Shown here: piece after piece, positions 25,674-32,564 of the stretch
Layout of the letters: each line of letters opens with the position of its first letter
Position numbering within the stretch: position 1 is the first letter of the stretch
Assembly (NCBI GenBank): GCA_009377475.1
Contig: WHTY01000057.1
Location: 1 to 32,564, forward strand
Direction of reading: 5' to 3'
Length of the DNA stretch: 32,564 nt
Origin: Actinophytocola sp.
GTDB lineage: Bacteria > Actinomycetota > Actinomycetes > Mycobacteriales > Pseudonocardiaceae
Made by a program: the position numbers and the translations under genes
Notes under the pieces: model-generated
Seen by the model: only the letters and a program-made list of their open reading frames with translations
Told to the model about the DNA's origin: nothing
The model's database searches: none

Positions 25674-25684
25674 GCTGACAGCAT
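25672..25684. promoter_or_regulatory. Perfect palindrome, putative IclR-family operator
   Basis: ATGCTG-A-CAGCAT is a perfect 6-bp inverted repeat around one central base. It lies in the 49-base gap between the hydrolase operon and the divergent IclR-type regulator, just after the regulator -10 box. On the other strand it covers the weak CATGCT -10 box that sits 18 bases from a TTGACT (25704-25709). That position would let one bound dimer control both directions. Binding is inferred. Confidence 0.4.
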
Positions 25685-25719
25685 GAAGGTGGCAGGTAGC
25701 GGTAGTCAACCCCGGACGG

Positions 25720-26550
25720 TTGGCGCAAGGAGGTCGCGACATCGAGGTCAACCAACCCAAGCTCGTGCAGTCCGTCGAGCGGGCGTTGAGCATGCTCGAG
25801 GAGATCGCCGCCAGCGACGTGCCGCCCAGCGCGAGCGAGGTCGCCAGGAGAGCTGGCGTGAACCGCGCGACGGCCTGGCGGTTACTCAACACGCTTGAGC
25901 ACTTCCACCTGGTCGAACGGGAGGAGCGCAGCGGGCGCTACTCGGTCGGCTACGGGGCGTCGCGCATCGCGGCCGCCTCCGGCGACAGGCCACTCATTCG
26001 CCGAGCCCGGCCAGTCCTCGAGCGGCTCGGCACGGAACTGGACGAGCGGGTCTATCTTCAGGTGTTCAGCGGCGACGAGATGGTGGTGCTGGACGAGGTA
26101 CACGGGTCGCATCCGGTACAGGTCGACATCACCAGGATCGACGGACCGCTGCATTGCAAGTCGGTTGGCAAGCTGCACCTGGCCTTCCTCCCCGACGGTG
26201 ACATCGAGGAGTACCTGGCGCGGCCACGCGAGCGGTACACCGAACGAACCATCGTCGACAGCGAGCTGCTGCGTGCGGAGCTCAGCCGGGCGAGAGCGAA
26301 TCGGTACGCGGTTGCCTACCAGGAAGGACGGCTGGACTGGAGCGGGGTCGGCGCGGTCGTGTGTGACCGCGCCGACCGGCCGCTGGCGTATCTCAACGTG
26401 ACAGTGCCGTCCTATCGCTACACCGAAGACATGTTGCGTGAGCTCAGCACACCCATGCTGGCCGCGGCCAACGAGCTGCAGCAGCGACTCGCCCCGGAAA
26501 ACCCCGACACGGCCGCGGCGACCCCGGAGCGCGGCGACGGCGGCCGGTAG
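25720..26550 (+). CDS. IclR family transcriptional regulator
   Basis: 276 residues if started at the TTG at 25720. The N-terminal winged helix-turn-helix shows SVERALSMLEEIA, then SASEVARRAGVNRATAWRLL as the recognition region. The C-terminal effector domain has LDEVHGSHPVQV, LHCKSVGKLHLAF and the DWSGVGAVVCD block typical of IclR ligand domains. A perfect AAGGAGGT (25727-25734) lies inside the TTG-started frame, six bases before an ATC codon at 25741, so the true start may be that rare codon, giving 269 residues. Divergent from the hydrolase-transporter operon, which it likely controls in response to an imported or processed metabolite. Confidence 0.9.
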   Translation: MAQGGRDIEVNQPKLVQSVERALSMLEEIAASDVPPSASEVARRAGVNRATAWRLLNTLEHFHLVEREERSGRYSVGYGASRIAAASGDRPLIRRARPVLERLGTELDERVYLQVFSGDEMVVLDEVHGSHPVQVDITRIDGPLHCKSVGKLHLAFLPDGDIEEYLARPRERYTERTIVDSELLRAELSRARANRYAVAYQEGRLDWSGVGAVVCDRADRPLAYLNVTVPSYRYTEDMLRELSTPMLAAANELQQRLAPENPDTAAATPERGDGGR

Positions 26551-26561
26551 CACGAAAGTTG

Positions 26562-27821
26562 GTGACGAGCGTGGTGGTCACACACTCGGCGACCCTGGAG
26601 ATCAACGAGCGGGTTGCCGCGTACCGGAGCGCAGGGCGACGCATCGTGCATCTCGGGTTCGGCGAGGCCGGTTTGCCCGTGCTGCCCGCGCTGGCCGACC
26701 GGCTGCGCGAGGCGGCGGGCGATAACAGCTATGCGCCCGTCGCCGGCTCGGAGGAGGTCAGGCACGCGGCAGCCGGCTACTGGCACCGGCGCGGCATCCC
26801 CACGGGCGACGACCAGATGCTGGTGGCGCCCGGTAGCAAACCGCTGCTGTACGCGGCGCTGGCCGCGATCGAGGGCGACGTCGTGTTGCCGATGCCATCC
26901 TGGGTGACCTACGCCGCCCAGGCCGCTCTGGCAGGCAAGCGCGTCATCCCCGCACCCATTCCCACGGATCACGGCGGCATCCCGGACCCCGACGGGCTCG
27001 CTGACACGCTGCGCCGCGCGCGTGCCGACGGCGCCGATCCTCGGCTGCTCGTCGTCACGTTGCCCGACAACCCGACTGGCACGGTGGCGTCGGAAGCCGC
27101 CGTGCGCGGGATCTGCGAGATCGCTGATCGACACGGCCTGGTGATCGTCTCCGACGAGATCTACCGCGATCTCGTCCACGACGGCGGCCCCGTCACCAGC
27201 CCTGCGGTACTGCTTCCGGACCGAACCATCGTCACCGGAGGGCTCAGCAAGAACCTGGCACTCGGCGGGTGGCGCATCGGGTTCGCCCGCGTCCCGGCGA
27301 CGACCGAGGGCACCGCCTGGCATGCGGCGATACTCGGAATCGCCTCGGAGCTGTGGTCGTGTATGGCCACTCCGATGGAACGCGTGGCGGCCTATGCGCT
27401 CGGCGAACCGGAGGTCGTCGCCAACCACATCACCCGCAGCCGCCGACTGCACGCCGCCGTCGCGACGGCGGTCGCGGCGATCTTCACCGATGCGGGCGCC
27501 ACCCTCCGCCCGCCGACGGCAGGCTTCTACCTCTATCCCGATCTGGAATCCGCCCGGACCAAGCTGACCCGCATCGGCGTCCGTACCGGCGCCGACCTCG
27601 CCCACTATCTGCTCGACGAACACGGACTCGCCGTACTACCCGGCGAATCCTTCGGCGACACGCCGGCGGCGTTTCGCTCCCGCGTCGCCACCAGCCTGCT
27701 CTACGGCGACACCGAACAGCGATGGGAGGCATTGGGATCGGCAGAACCCGCCCGGCTCCCATGGATCGCCGCCGAACTCGAACGACTACGCGACATCTTG
27801 GCCAGGGTCATGACGCCGTGA
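26562..27821 (+). CDS. PLP-dependent aminotransferase, class I/II
   Basis: 419 residues from the GTG at 26562; a TTG one codon earlier and a GTG at 26571 are alternatives, and no strong ribosome site separates them. Fold type I landmarks are SYAPVAGSEEVR, PDNPTGT, SDEIYRD (cofactor-ring Asp and Tyr) and GGLSKNLALGGWRIG, where Lys230 would bind PLP. No signal peptide. It follows the IclR gene by 11 bases on the same strand and likely belongs to the same catabolic unit, removing the amino group from an amino acid released by the CocE-type hydrolase. Amino acid specificity is unknown. Confidence 0.9.
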   Translation: MTSVVVTHSATLEINERVAAYRSAGRRIVHLGFGEAGLPVLPALADRLREAAGDNSYAPVAGSEEVRHAAAGYWHRRGIPTGDDQMLVAPGSKPLLYAALAAIEGDVVLPMPSWVTYAAQAALAGKRVIPAPIPTDHGGIPDPDGLADTLRRARADGADPRLLVVTLPDNPTGTVASEAAVRGICEIADRHGLVIVSDEIYRDLVHDGGPVTSPAVLLPDRTIVTGGLSKNLALGGWRIGFARVPATTEGTAWHAAILGIASELWSCMATPMERVAAYALGEPEVVANHITRSRRLHAAVATAVAAIFTDAGATLRPPTAGFYLYPDLESARTKLTRIGVRTGADLAHYLLDEHGLAVLPGESFGDTPAAFRSRVATSLLYGDTEQRWEALGSAEPARLPWIAAELERLRDILARVMTP

Positions 27822-27853
27822 CCCGATCTGGGCCGAAAGCGACGACCCGAAGA

Positions 27854-27877
27854 GGCACTTCACTGTAAGGAAATGCC
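27854..27877 (+). terminator. Candidate stem-loop after the aminotransferase gene
   Basis: GGCACTTC and GAAATGCC form an 8-bp stem with one mismatch around an 8-base loop, 32 bases after the aminotransferase stop. No T-tract follows, so a terminator function is only possible. A second small stem, GCCGC-AAC-GCGGC, lies at 27901-27913. The rest of this 150-base gap should contain the lipoprotein promoter, which I cannot place. Confidence 0.25.
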
Positions 27878-27972
27878 TGCCGAGTTAGCGTCGCCGACGG
27901 GCCGCAACGCGGCAGTGACACCGCACACCGACAGTGTTCGATGACTCGCGGACACGAATGGAGTACCCATAT

Positions 27973-28884
27973 ATGCGTCGATCCACCGCCGTGTCAGGGG
28001 TGCTGAGCTTCGCCTTGATTCTCGGCGCCTGCAGCAACGGGGACAACGGTAGCGGCGACGGGCAGTCGGACGACGGCCAATCCGGCGGCACCGGGACCGA
28101 ACAGCAGGCGGGCGAAGCACAGCAACTCGCAGCCACGAGCATGCAAAAAGTGGCGGCGGAGGAGTTCGTGAAGTTCGGGCTCGAACTCGACGTCGGTGGT
28201 CAGCAGGTCAGCGGCGAAGGCTCGGGCCGCTACGCAGACGACCCGGCGACCAGCGCCGTACTGAAATCCCAGGGCCAGCAGCTCGAGGTCGTGCTAGTCG
28301 GCGACTCGGCCTTCGCGAAGGCCCCGGCCCAGATGCGCCAGATGCTGGAGGGCGGCGCGGAGTGGGTCGACCTCGCCAGAGACCAGCAGGCGGCCCAAAT
28401 GATGGGCGGTGTGGACATGCTGGTCAGGCAGGCGGACCCGACGAGCGTGCTCACACAGGTCGAGCAGGCGGGCGACGTCAAGGACAGCGAGCAGGTCGAC
28501 GTCGACGGGGAGACCGCCACGAAACACACCTTCCAGATCCGCCTCGACAAACTCACCGAAGCTTTCCCCGCCGGTCTGACCAAGGAAGCCGTCAAACCAC
28601 TCAAGGAAGCAGGGGCCAAGTCCTACGGGATGCGGCTGTGGGTGAACGACGACGACCTGCCGATCAAAGCAGTTATGGACCTGACCGATGTGTACGCGGC
28701 CGCGGCCAAGATGGGCGGCCAACCGGCGCCCGACGGCCGCTCGACGTCCACGATGACCTACTCGGCATGGGGCGAACCAGTGAAGGTCGAAGCGCCGCCG
28801 GAGAACAAGGTCGGGCAGATGCCGCAGGTACCGCAACAGCCCGGCGGGCAGCAGCCACCGCAGGAGGCCCCGCCCACCAACTGA
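27973..28884 (+). CDS. Lipoprotein of unknown function (LppX/LprG-like layout)
   Basis: 303 residues from the ATG at 27973; the frame is open to 27934, but this start gives a proper MRRS n-region. Signal peptide II: hydrophobic VSGVLSFALILGA then Cys20, followed by a flexible Gly/Ser/Asp/Gln-rich linker to about residue 55. The folded domain of about 210 residues has alternating strands and helices with paired phrases such as KFGLELDVGGQQVSGEG and AFAKAPAQMRQML, reminiscent of actinobacterial LppX/LprAFG-type or similar lipoproteins. The last 25 residues are Pro/Gln-rich. Likely sits on the outer face of the cytoplasmic membrane; ligand unknown. Its 3' end overlaps an antisense ORF. Confidence 0.85.
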   Translation: MRRSTAVSGVLSFALILGACSNGDNGSGDGQSDDGQSGGTGTEQQAGEAQQLAATSMQKVAAEEFVKFGLELDVGGQQVSGEGSGRYADDPATSAVLKSQGQQLEVVLVGDSAFAKAPAQMRQMLEGGAEWVDLARDQQAAQMMGGVDMLVRQADPTSVLTQVEQAGDVKDSEQVDVDGETATKHTFQIRLDKLTEAFPAGLTKEAVKPLKEAGAKSYGMRLWVNDDDLPIKAVMDLTDVYAAAAKMGGQPAPDGRSTSTMTYSAWGEPVKVEAPPENKVGQMPQVPQQPGGQQPPQEAPPTN

Positions 28885-29126
28885 CGTGCGGCCATCAATG
28901 CGGTGGCGCGGTCGCTGATGCGACCAGCCAGTTCCAGCTCGCGGCGGCGGTCGGCGACGGTCGCGGCTTCGGCAGCCAAGTGCTGGTGCACTGTGGCAAG
29001 CTCACCGTAGTAGGCGGCCAGCTGCGCTGCCGTCGCGTCGCGGCCGGGGCGGTGCAGACCCAGGCAGGTCAGCTCGGAGAGCGTGCTCGCCCGGCGGGGC
29101 GTCTCGTGATGTGCCATTGCCTGCAT
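28758..29126 (-). CDS. Small protein of unknown function with Cys-rich C-terminus
   Basis: 122 residues from the ATG at 29126, six bases after a perfect AGGAGG, which is the main reason for calling it. Codons are strongly G/C-ending. The first 80 residues are helical (AAQLAAYYGELATVHQHLAAEAATV, then RRELELAGRISDRATALMAARQ). The last 40 residues contain an SCGGCCPPGCCGTC stretch with further Cys, and they lie antisense to the Pro/Gln-rich end of the lipoprotein gene (127-base overlap). The Cys tail may be an accident of antisense coding, or the real gene may be shorter at its 3' end after mutation of a stop. I do not recognise the family. Confidence 0.55.
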   Translation of the reverse strand: MQAMAHHETPRRASTLSELTCLGLHRPGRDATAAQLAAYYGELATVHQHLAAEAATVADRRRELELAGRISDRATALMAARQLVGGASCGGCCPPGCCGTCGICPTLFSGGASTFTGSPHAE

Positions 29127-29500
29127 CGGATGCCTCCTGTCTCGTGCGTTCTTCGAGCGTCTTCGAACAGGCACCCGATGTCTGTTGCCGCGATGACGGG
29201 AGAACTGTGACGGCAGCGACACTCGGCCGCTCGGGCTCGTCGAGCGCCACGTCACGCATCACCAGCACGGCGCCGCGCCCGTCGGCGATGTCGAAAAGGG
29301 TGGTCACCTCGCGGCTATCGGTGGGGAGGCTGGCCGCCACGCAGCCGTTGACGACGTGCTCGACGCTGGTGCCGCCGCGTGGACGGCTGCGCGAGTCGCC
29401 ACCGGTACAGCGATGCCGCTGCCGAACCCGCCCGTCGAGTACGCCGACGGCTGGCACGCAGCTAGTTGGGCGGGAGCCGTCTCGGCGGCTGCGCTAATAC
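29127..29500 (-). pseudogene. Possible remnant or frame-shifted small gene
   Basis: 374 bases between the small Cys-rich ORF and the DsbA-like gene. On the minus strand, coding-like composition appears in two frames in turn: about 29500-29360 (SAYSTGGFGSGIAVPVAT, AAVHAAAPAS) and then, in another frame, about 29360-29170 (VVNGCVAASLPTDSREV, TLFDIADGRGAVLVMRDV). Joining them near 29355 would give one continuous product, but no single frame covers it and there is no clear ribosome site. It could be a decayed gene or a sequence error. No family recognised. Confidence 0.3.
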
Positions 29501-30199
29501 TCAGCAGTCGTCGGGGCCGCATGCCGGGCCGTCGGCTGCCTGCTCGCCGACCACGGTCACCGGTCGGCGAGCGTCCCAGGCCCTGCGCAGCGTGTGCAGG
29601 ATGACGTCGCTGGACTGCGCGCCCGGTATGGCCAGCCTGCCATCGACGAGGAACAGCGGCACCCCGCTGATGCCGATGTCGACGGCCGCGCGCTCGTCGG
29701 CACGCACCGCGTCGGCGTAGGCGTCGGTGGCCAGCACATCTGCCACCTCGCCGGGGTCGAGACCGGCGTCCGTCGCGAGCCGTTGCAGCGTGTCGTGCTC
29801 GCCGATGGCCTCGCCCTCGGTGAGGTAGGCACGCAGGAATCGCTCCTTCACGACGTGCTGCCTGCCCCGGTCGGCGGCGAGGTGGACGAGTCGGTGCGCG
29901 TCGAAGGAGTTGCCTGGCCGGGCGTCCTCGAGGTGGAACCGCAGCCCGGCTTGGGCGGCGGTGTTGGTCATGCGGCGCACCATGTCCGGACCGCCCTCGA
30001 CCGAGGTGCCGTACTTGCGGGCCAGCATCTCGGCGTAGTCGCCCTCGCGGACGGCGGGTGCGCCGGGGTCGAGTTCGAAGCTGCGCCACACGACGTCGAC
30101 CTCGTCGGCGTGCTCGAACTGGGCGAGGGCGAGGTCAAGGTTGGCCTTGCCGATCGCGCACCACGGGCACACGATGTCCGACCAGATGTCGATCCTCAT
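29501..30199 (-). CDS. DsbA family (FrnE-like) thiol oxidoreductase
   Basis: 232 residues, ATG at 30199. The N-terminus IDIWSDIVCPWCAIG carries the CPWC active site at 11-14, followed by the long helical insertion typical of FrnE/2-hydroxychromene-2-carboxylate isomerase-like DsbA proteins and the cis-Pro block ISGVPLFLVDGR. No signal peptide, so it acts in the cytoplasm. The C-terminus ends in ACGPDDC with two extra Cys, a feature seen in some FrnE proteins. It is divergent from the radical SAM gene, across about 150 bases. Confidence 0.92.
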   Translation of the reverse strand: MRIDIWSDIVCPWCAIGKANLDLALAQFEHADEVDVVWRSFELDPGAPAVREGDYAEMLARKYGTSVEGGPDMVRRMTNTAAQAGLRFHLEDARPGNSFDAHRLVHLAADRGRQHVVKERFLRAYLTEGEAIGEHDTLQRLATDAGLDPGEVADVLATDAYADAVRADERAAVDIGISGVPLFLVDGRLAIPGAQSSDVILHTLRRAWDARRPVTVVGEQAADGPACGPDDC

Positions 30200-30348
30200 A
30201 CCCGGTGCAACGCGCCGGGATCGGCGTGTCTTCCCCGGACACCAGCCAGGCGGAGGATGCCCGAACTGATTGTCCGCCTGCCGACAGTTGCGCTGCGCTG
30301 CTGGGTGTTTCCTGGTGTGCTCGCACGGTGACTGCGCGAGGAGGACGG

Positions 30349-31941
30349 GTGACGAGTAACGGCGAGGTCGGCAGGCAGAAGCGGGACCGTGACGAGGTGT
30401 TCGTCGAGTTCACGAAGTCGATCTGCCCGGTGTGCAAGGCGACGGTGGACGCGCAGGTCAACATCCGCGACAACAAGGTGTATCTGCGGAAACGGTGTCG
30501 TGAGCACGGCTGGTTCGAGGCGCTGATCTACGGCGACGCCGAGCAGTACCTCGCGTCGGCGCGGTTCAACAAGCCGGGCACGCTGCCGTTGACGTTCCAG
30601 ACCGAGGTCGACGAGGGCTGCCCGTCGGACTGCGGGCTGTGTCCGGAGCACAAGCAGCACGCCTGCCTGGGGATCATCGAGGTCAACACCGGCTGCAACT
30701 TGGACTGTCCGATCTGTTTCGCCGACTCCGGGCATCAGCCGGACGGCTACTCGATCACGCGCGAGCAGTGCGAGCGGATGCTGGACGTCTTCGTGGAGTC
30801 GGAGGGCGAGGCGGAGGTGGTGATGTTCTCCGGTGGGGAGCCGACGATTCACAAGCACATCCTGGAGTTCATCGACCTGGCCCAGGCGCGGCCGATCCGC
30901 AGCGTCAACCTGAACACGAACGGCATCCGGCTCGCTTCCGACACTCGGTTTGTCGCCGCGCTGGGTGAGCGCAACGACGTCGAGGGCCGGTCGGTCAACG
31001 TCTATCTCCAGTTCGACGGCTTCGACGAGCGCACCCACCGCGAGATCCGCGGCAGGGATCTGCGGGAGACCAAGCGTCGTGCGCTGGACAACTGCGCCGA
31101 GGCAGGGCTGACGGTGACGTTGGTCGCCGCGATCGAGCGCGGGCTGAACGAGCACGAGATCGGCGACATCGTCGAGTTCGGACTGTCCCATCCGGCCGTT
31201 CGGTCCGTCGCGTTCCAGCCGGTGACGCACTCCGGTCGGCATGTCGAGTTCGACCCGATGACCAGGCTAACCAATCCCGATGTGATCAAGCTGCTGGTGG
31301 AGCAGCGCCCGGACTGGTTCCGCGCCGACGACTTCTTCCCCGTGCCGTGCTGTTTTCCGACCTGCCGTTCGATCACCTATCTGGTCACCGAGGGCACACC
31401 GGGTTCGCCGGACTTCGGTGTGCTGCCGATCCCGAGGATGTTGCAGGTGGAGGACTACCTGGACTACGTGTCGAACCGGGTGGTGCCGGACTACGCGATC
31501 CGCGAGCCGCTGGAGAAGTTATGGAGCGCGTCGGCGTTCATGGGCACCGACGTGACCGAGGACCGGCTGCGGGTCGCGGCCGAGGCGCTGGACTGCGCGG
31601 ACGCCTGCGGAGTGAACCTGCCCGAGGCGATGGGGGAGTTGACCGATCGGGCGTTCATGATCGTGGTGCAGGACTTCCTCGACCCGTACACGCTCAACGT
31701 GAAGCAGTTGATGAAGTGCTGCGTCGAGGAGATCACGCCGGACGGGCGGCTGATTCCGTTCTGCGCGTACAACTCGGTCGGCTACCGCGAGCAGGTGCGC
31801 GAGCAGATGTCTGGGGTGAAGGTCGCCGACGTCGTGCCGAACGCCATTCCGCTGCGCGACGTCGTGGAGGACTCGCCGTACGGCTCGAAGATCGCCGCCG
31901 ACCGGGATGGGGCGCGCGGCGACGGGGGTGGCGCGCAATGA
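30349..31941 (+). CDS. Radical SAM protein related to tetraether lipid synthase (Tes/MJ0619-like)
   Basis: 530 residues from the GTG at 30349, preceded by GAGGAGG. The N-terminus has a rubredoxin-like CPVC ... CREHGWF pair, then CPSDCGLC and the radical SAM motif CNLDCPIC (CxxxCxxC). Further Cys blocks are CCFPTC and MKCCVEEITPDG with FCAYN near the C-terminus. This series of extra clusters and the DCGLCPEHKQHACL phrase are characteristic of the family containing archaeal tetraether synthase, which joins lipid tails through sp3 C-C bonds. VMFSGGEPTIH is the GGEP SAM-binding element. Its stop overlaps the start of a methyltransferase. Exact reaction in this organism unknown. Confidence 0.88.
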   Translation: MTSNGEVGRQKRDRDEVFVEFTKSICPVCKATVDAQVNIRDNKVYLRKRCREHGWFEALIYGDAEQYLASARFNKPGTLPLTFQTEVDEGCPSDCGLCPEHKQHACLGIIEVNTGCNLDCPICFADSGHQPDGYSITREQCERMLDVFVESEGEAEVVMFSGGEPTIHKHILEFIDLAQARPIRSVNLNTNGIRLASDTRFVAALGERNDVEGRSVNVYLQFDGFDERTHREIRGRDLRETKRRALDNCAEAGLTVTLVAAIERGLNEHEIGDIVEFGLSHPAVRSVAFQPVTHSGRHVEFDPMTRLTNPDVIKLLVEQRPDWFRADDFFPVPCCFPTCRSITYLVTEGTPGSPDFGVLPIPRMLQVEDYLDYVSNRVVPDYAIREPLEKLWSASAFMGTDVTEDRLRVAAEALDCADACGVNLPEAMGELTDRAFMIVVQDFLDPYTLNVKQLMKCCVEEITPDGRLIPFCAYNSVGYREQVREQMSGVKVADVVPNAIPLRDVVEDSPYGSKIAADRDGARGDGGGAQ

Positions 31942-32564
31942 CCAGCGCTGACGAGGCCAAGGCGTGCTGCGCCGCCAGCTATGGCAACGATGCGGTCGCG
32001 CTGGTGCTGGGGGAGTCGTACCACCCCGTCGGGCTGGCACTGACCCGACGGCTCGCCGAATGCCTGCGGCTGCGCACCGGTCACCGGGTGGTCGACGTGG
32101 CATCCGGACCCGGTGCGACCGCCCGGATGCTCGCGACCGAGTACGACGTGGACGTCGATGGCGTCGACCTCGGCGAGTCCACAGTGGCCAACGCGCGGGA
32201 AGCGACAGCGGAGGCGGGGTTGTCGGCGAAGGTGCGTTTCCATGTCGGTGACGCTGAGCGCATCCCGCTGCCGGACGCCGCGTTCGACGCGCTGGTGTGC
32301 GAGTGCGCGTTCTGCACGTTCCCGGACAAGGCGACGGCGGCGGCCGAGTTCGCGCGCGTGCTACGGCCCGGCGGCCGGGTCGGCATTACCGACGTCACGA
32401 TCACCGACGCCGGGCTGCCCGACTGTTGCGCGGCGCTGAAAATGCCGATGAAGCAGGCGTTCACCGTGCCGACGACGATTCCGGCGAAGCGGGTGCGTCA
32501 TCGGCGAGGTGCCCGGCGTCGTCGGCACGGTGCCGAACTGATGCGTGAGCGGCCCCGACGGGTA
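31938..32564 (+). CDS. SAM-dependent methyltransferase (partial, C-terminal part missing or disrupted)
   Basis: 209 codons to the right edge with no stop. ATG overlaps the radical SAM stop, so the pair is co-translated. Class I methyltransferase motifs are VVDVASGPGATARML (motif I), VDGVDLGESTV (motif II), HVGDAERIPLPDAAFD and RVLRPGGRVGITDV. An N-terminal CCAASYGND and a CECAFCTF segment give several Cys. After GLPD (about residue 163) the sequence no longer looks like the family: the expected lid and C-terminal strands are absent, and the last 25 codons become Arg-rich with poor third-position G/C. A frameshift, rearrangement or junction with other DNA near 32420-32500 is likely. Confidence 0.75.
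   Translation, partial: MTSADEAKACCAASYGNDAVALVLGESYHPVGLALTRRLAECLRLRTGHRVVDVASGPGATARMLATEYDVDVDGVDLGESTVANAREATAEAGLSAKVRFHVGDAERIPLPDAAFDALVCECAFCTFPDKATAAAEFARVLRPGGRVGITDVTITDAGLPDCCAALKMPMKQAFTVPTTIPAKRVRHRRGARRRRHGAELMRERPRRV
32463..32531. repeat. 15-bp perfect inverted repeat near the right edge
   Basis: ACCGTGCCGACGACG at 32463-32477 is repeated as its exact reverse complement at 32517-32531, with 39 bases between. It falls in the part of the methyltransferase frame where coding character is lost. It could be a long stem-loop, a recombination scar or the edge of an element; the window ends too soon to tell. Confidence 0.5.

Noticed and set aside
25671..25892. N-terminal extension of the CocE frame
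   Set aside because: It runs antisense through the regulator promoter and start and has no hydrolase features; the family's normal opening begins shortly after 25670.
30058..30348. N-terminal extension of the radical SAM frame
   Set aside because: It overlaps the divergent DsbA-like gene, is Arg-rich, and the GTG at 30349 has a strong ribosome site.

Overview
The window is high-GC DNA with strong G/C preference at third codon positions, frequent GTG/TTG starts, ATGA/GTGA stop-start overlaps and Tat-type lipoprotein signals. I read it as an actinobacterial chromosome, probably a Pseudonocardiaceae-like genus. That placement comes from gene content and style only; there is no rRNA, tRNA, CRISPR array or recognisable transposase here.

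Layout. (1) 1-4878, minus strand: a tightly coupled Ebo-type operon running inositol-3-phosphate synthase-like, UbiA prenyltransferase (EboC), EboA, TatD-like hydrolase (EboB), EboE and a phosphodiesterase/phosphatase (EboF) cut by the left edge. The 3-dehydroquinate-synthase-like EboD is not in the window. (2) 5043-7797, minus strand: a large secreted Ig-like surface protein. Its LPXTG sorting signal lies in the +1 frame behind an in-frame UAA, and the junction resembles the prfB programmed frameshift site. (3) 8123-17319, plus strand, divergent from (2): a Tat-secreted amidohydrolase, an unknown small secreted protein, a di-heme cytochrome c peroxidase/MauG-like protein, and then a full System I cytochrome c maturation set ccmABCDEFGH in one overlapping run. 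System I is unexpected in an actinobacterium and looks dedicated to the neighbouring c-type cytochrome. (4) 17462-25670, minus strand: a peptide-type uptake and hydrolysis operon (CocE/NonD hydrolase, solute-binding lipoprotein, two permeases, fused double ATPase, Fe(II)/2-oxoglutarate dioxygenase-like protein), with a divergent IclR regulator and an aminotransferase at 25720-27821. A perfect palindrome lies between the divergent genes. (5) 27973-32564: a lipoprotein, a small Cys-rich-tailed ORF, a possible gene remnant, a DsbA/FrnE-like oxidoreductase, and a radical SAM protein of the tetraether-lipid-synthase (Tes) type coupled to a SAM methyltransferase whose C-terminal half looks disrupted at the right edge.

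Best candidates for something new: the putative +1 recoding site that would switch one surface protein between released and wall-anchored forms, and the divergent amidohydrolase/cytochrome/Ccm module beside it. Gene functions are read from motifs recognised by eye; no database search was possible.
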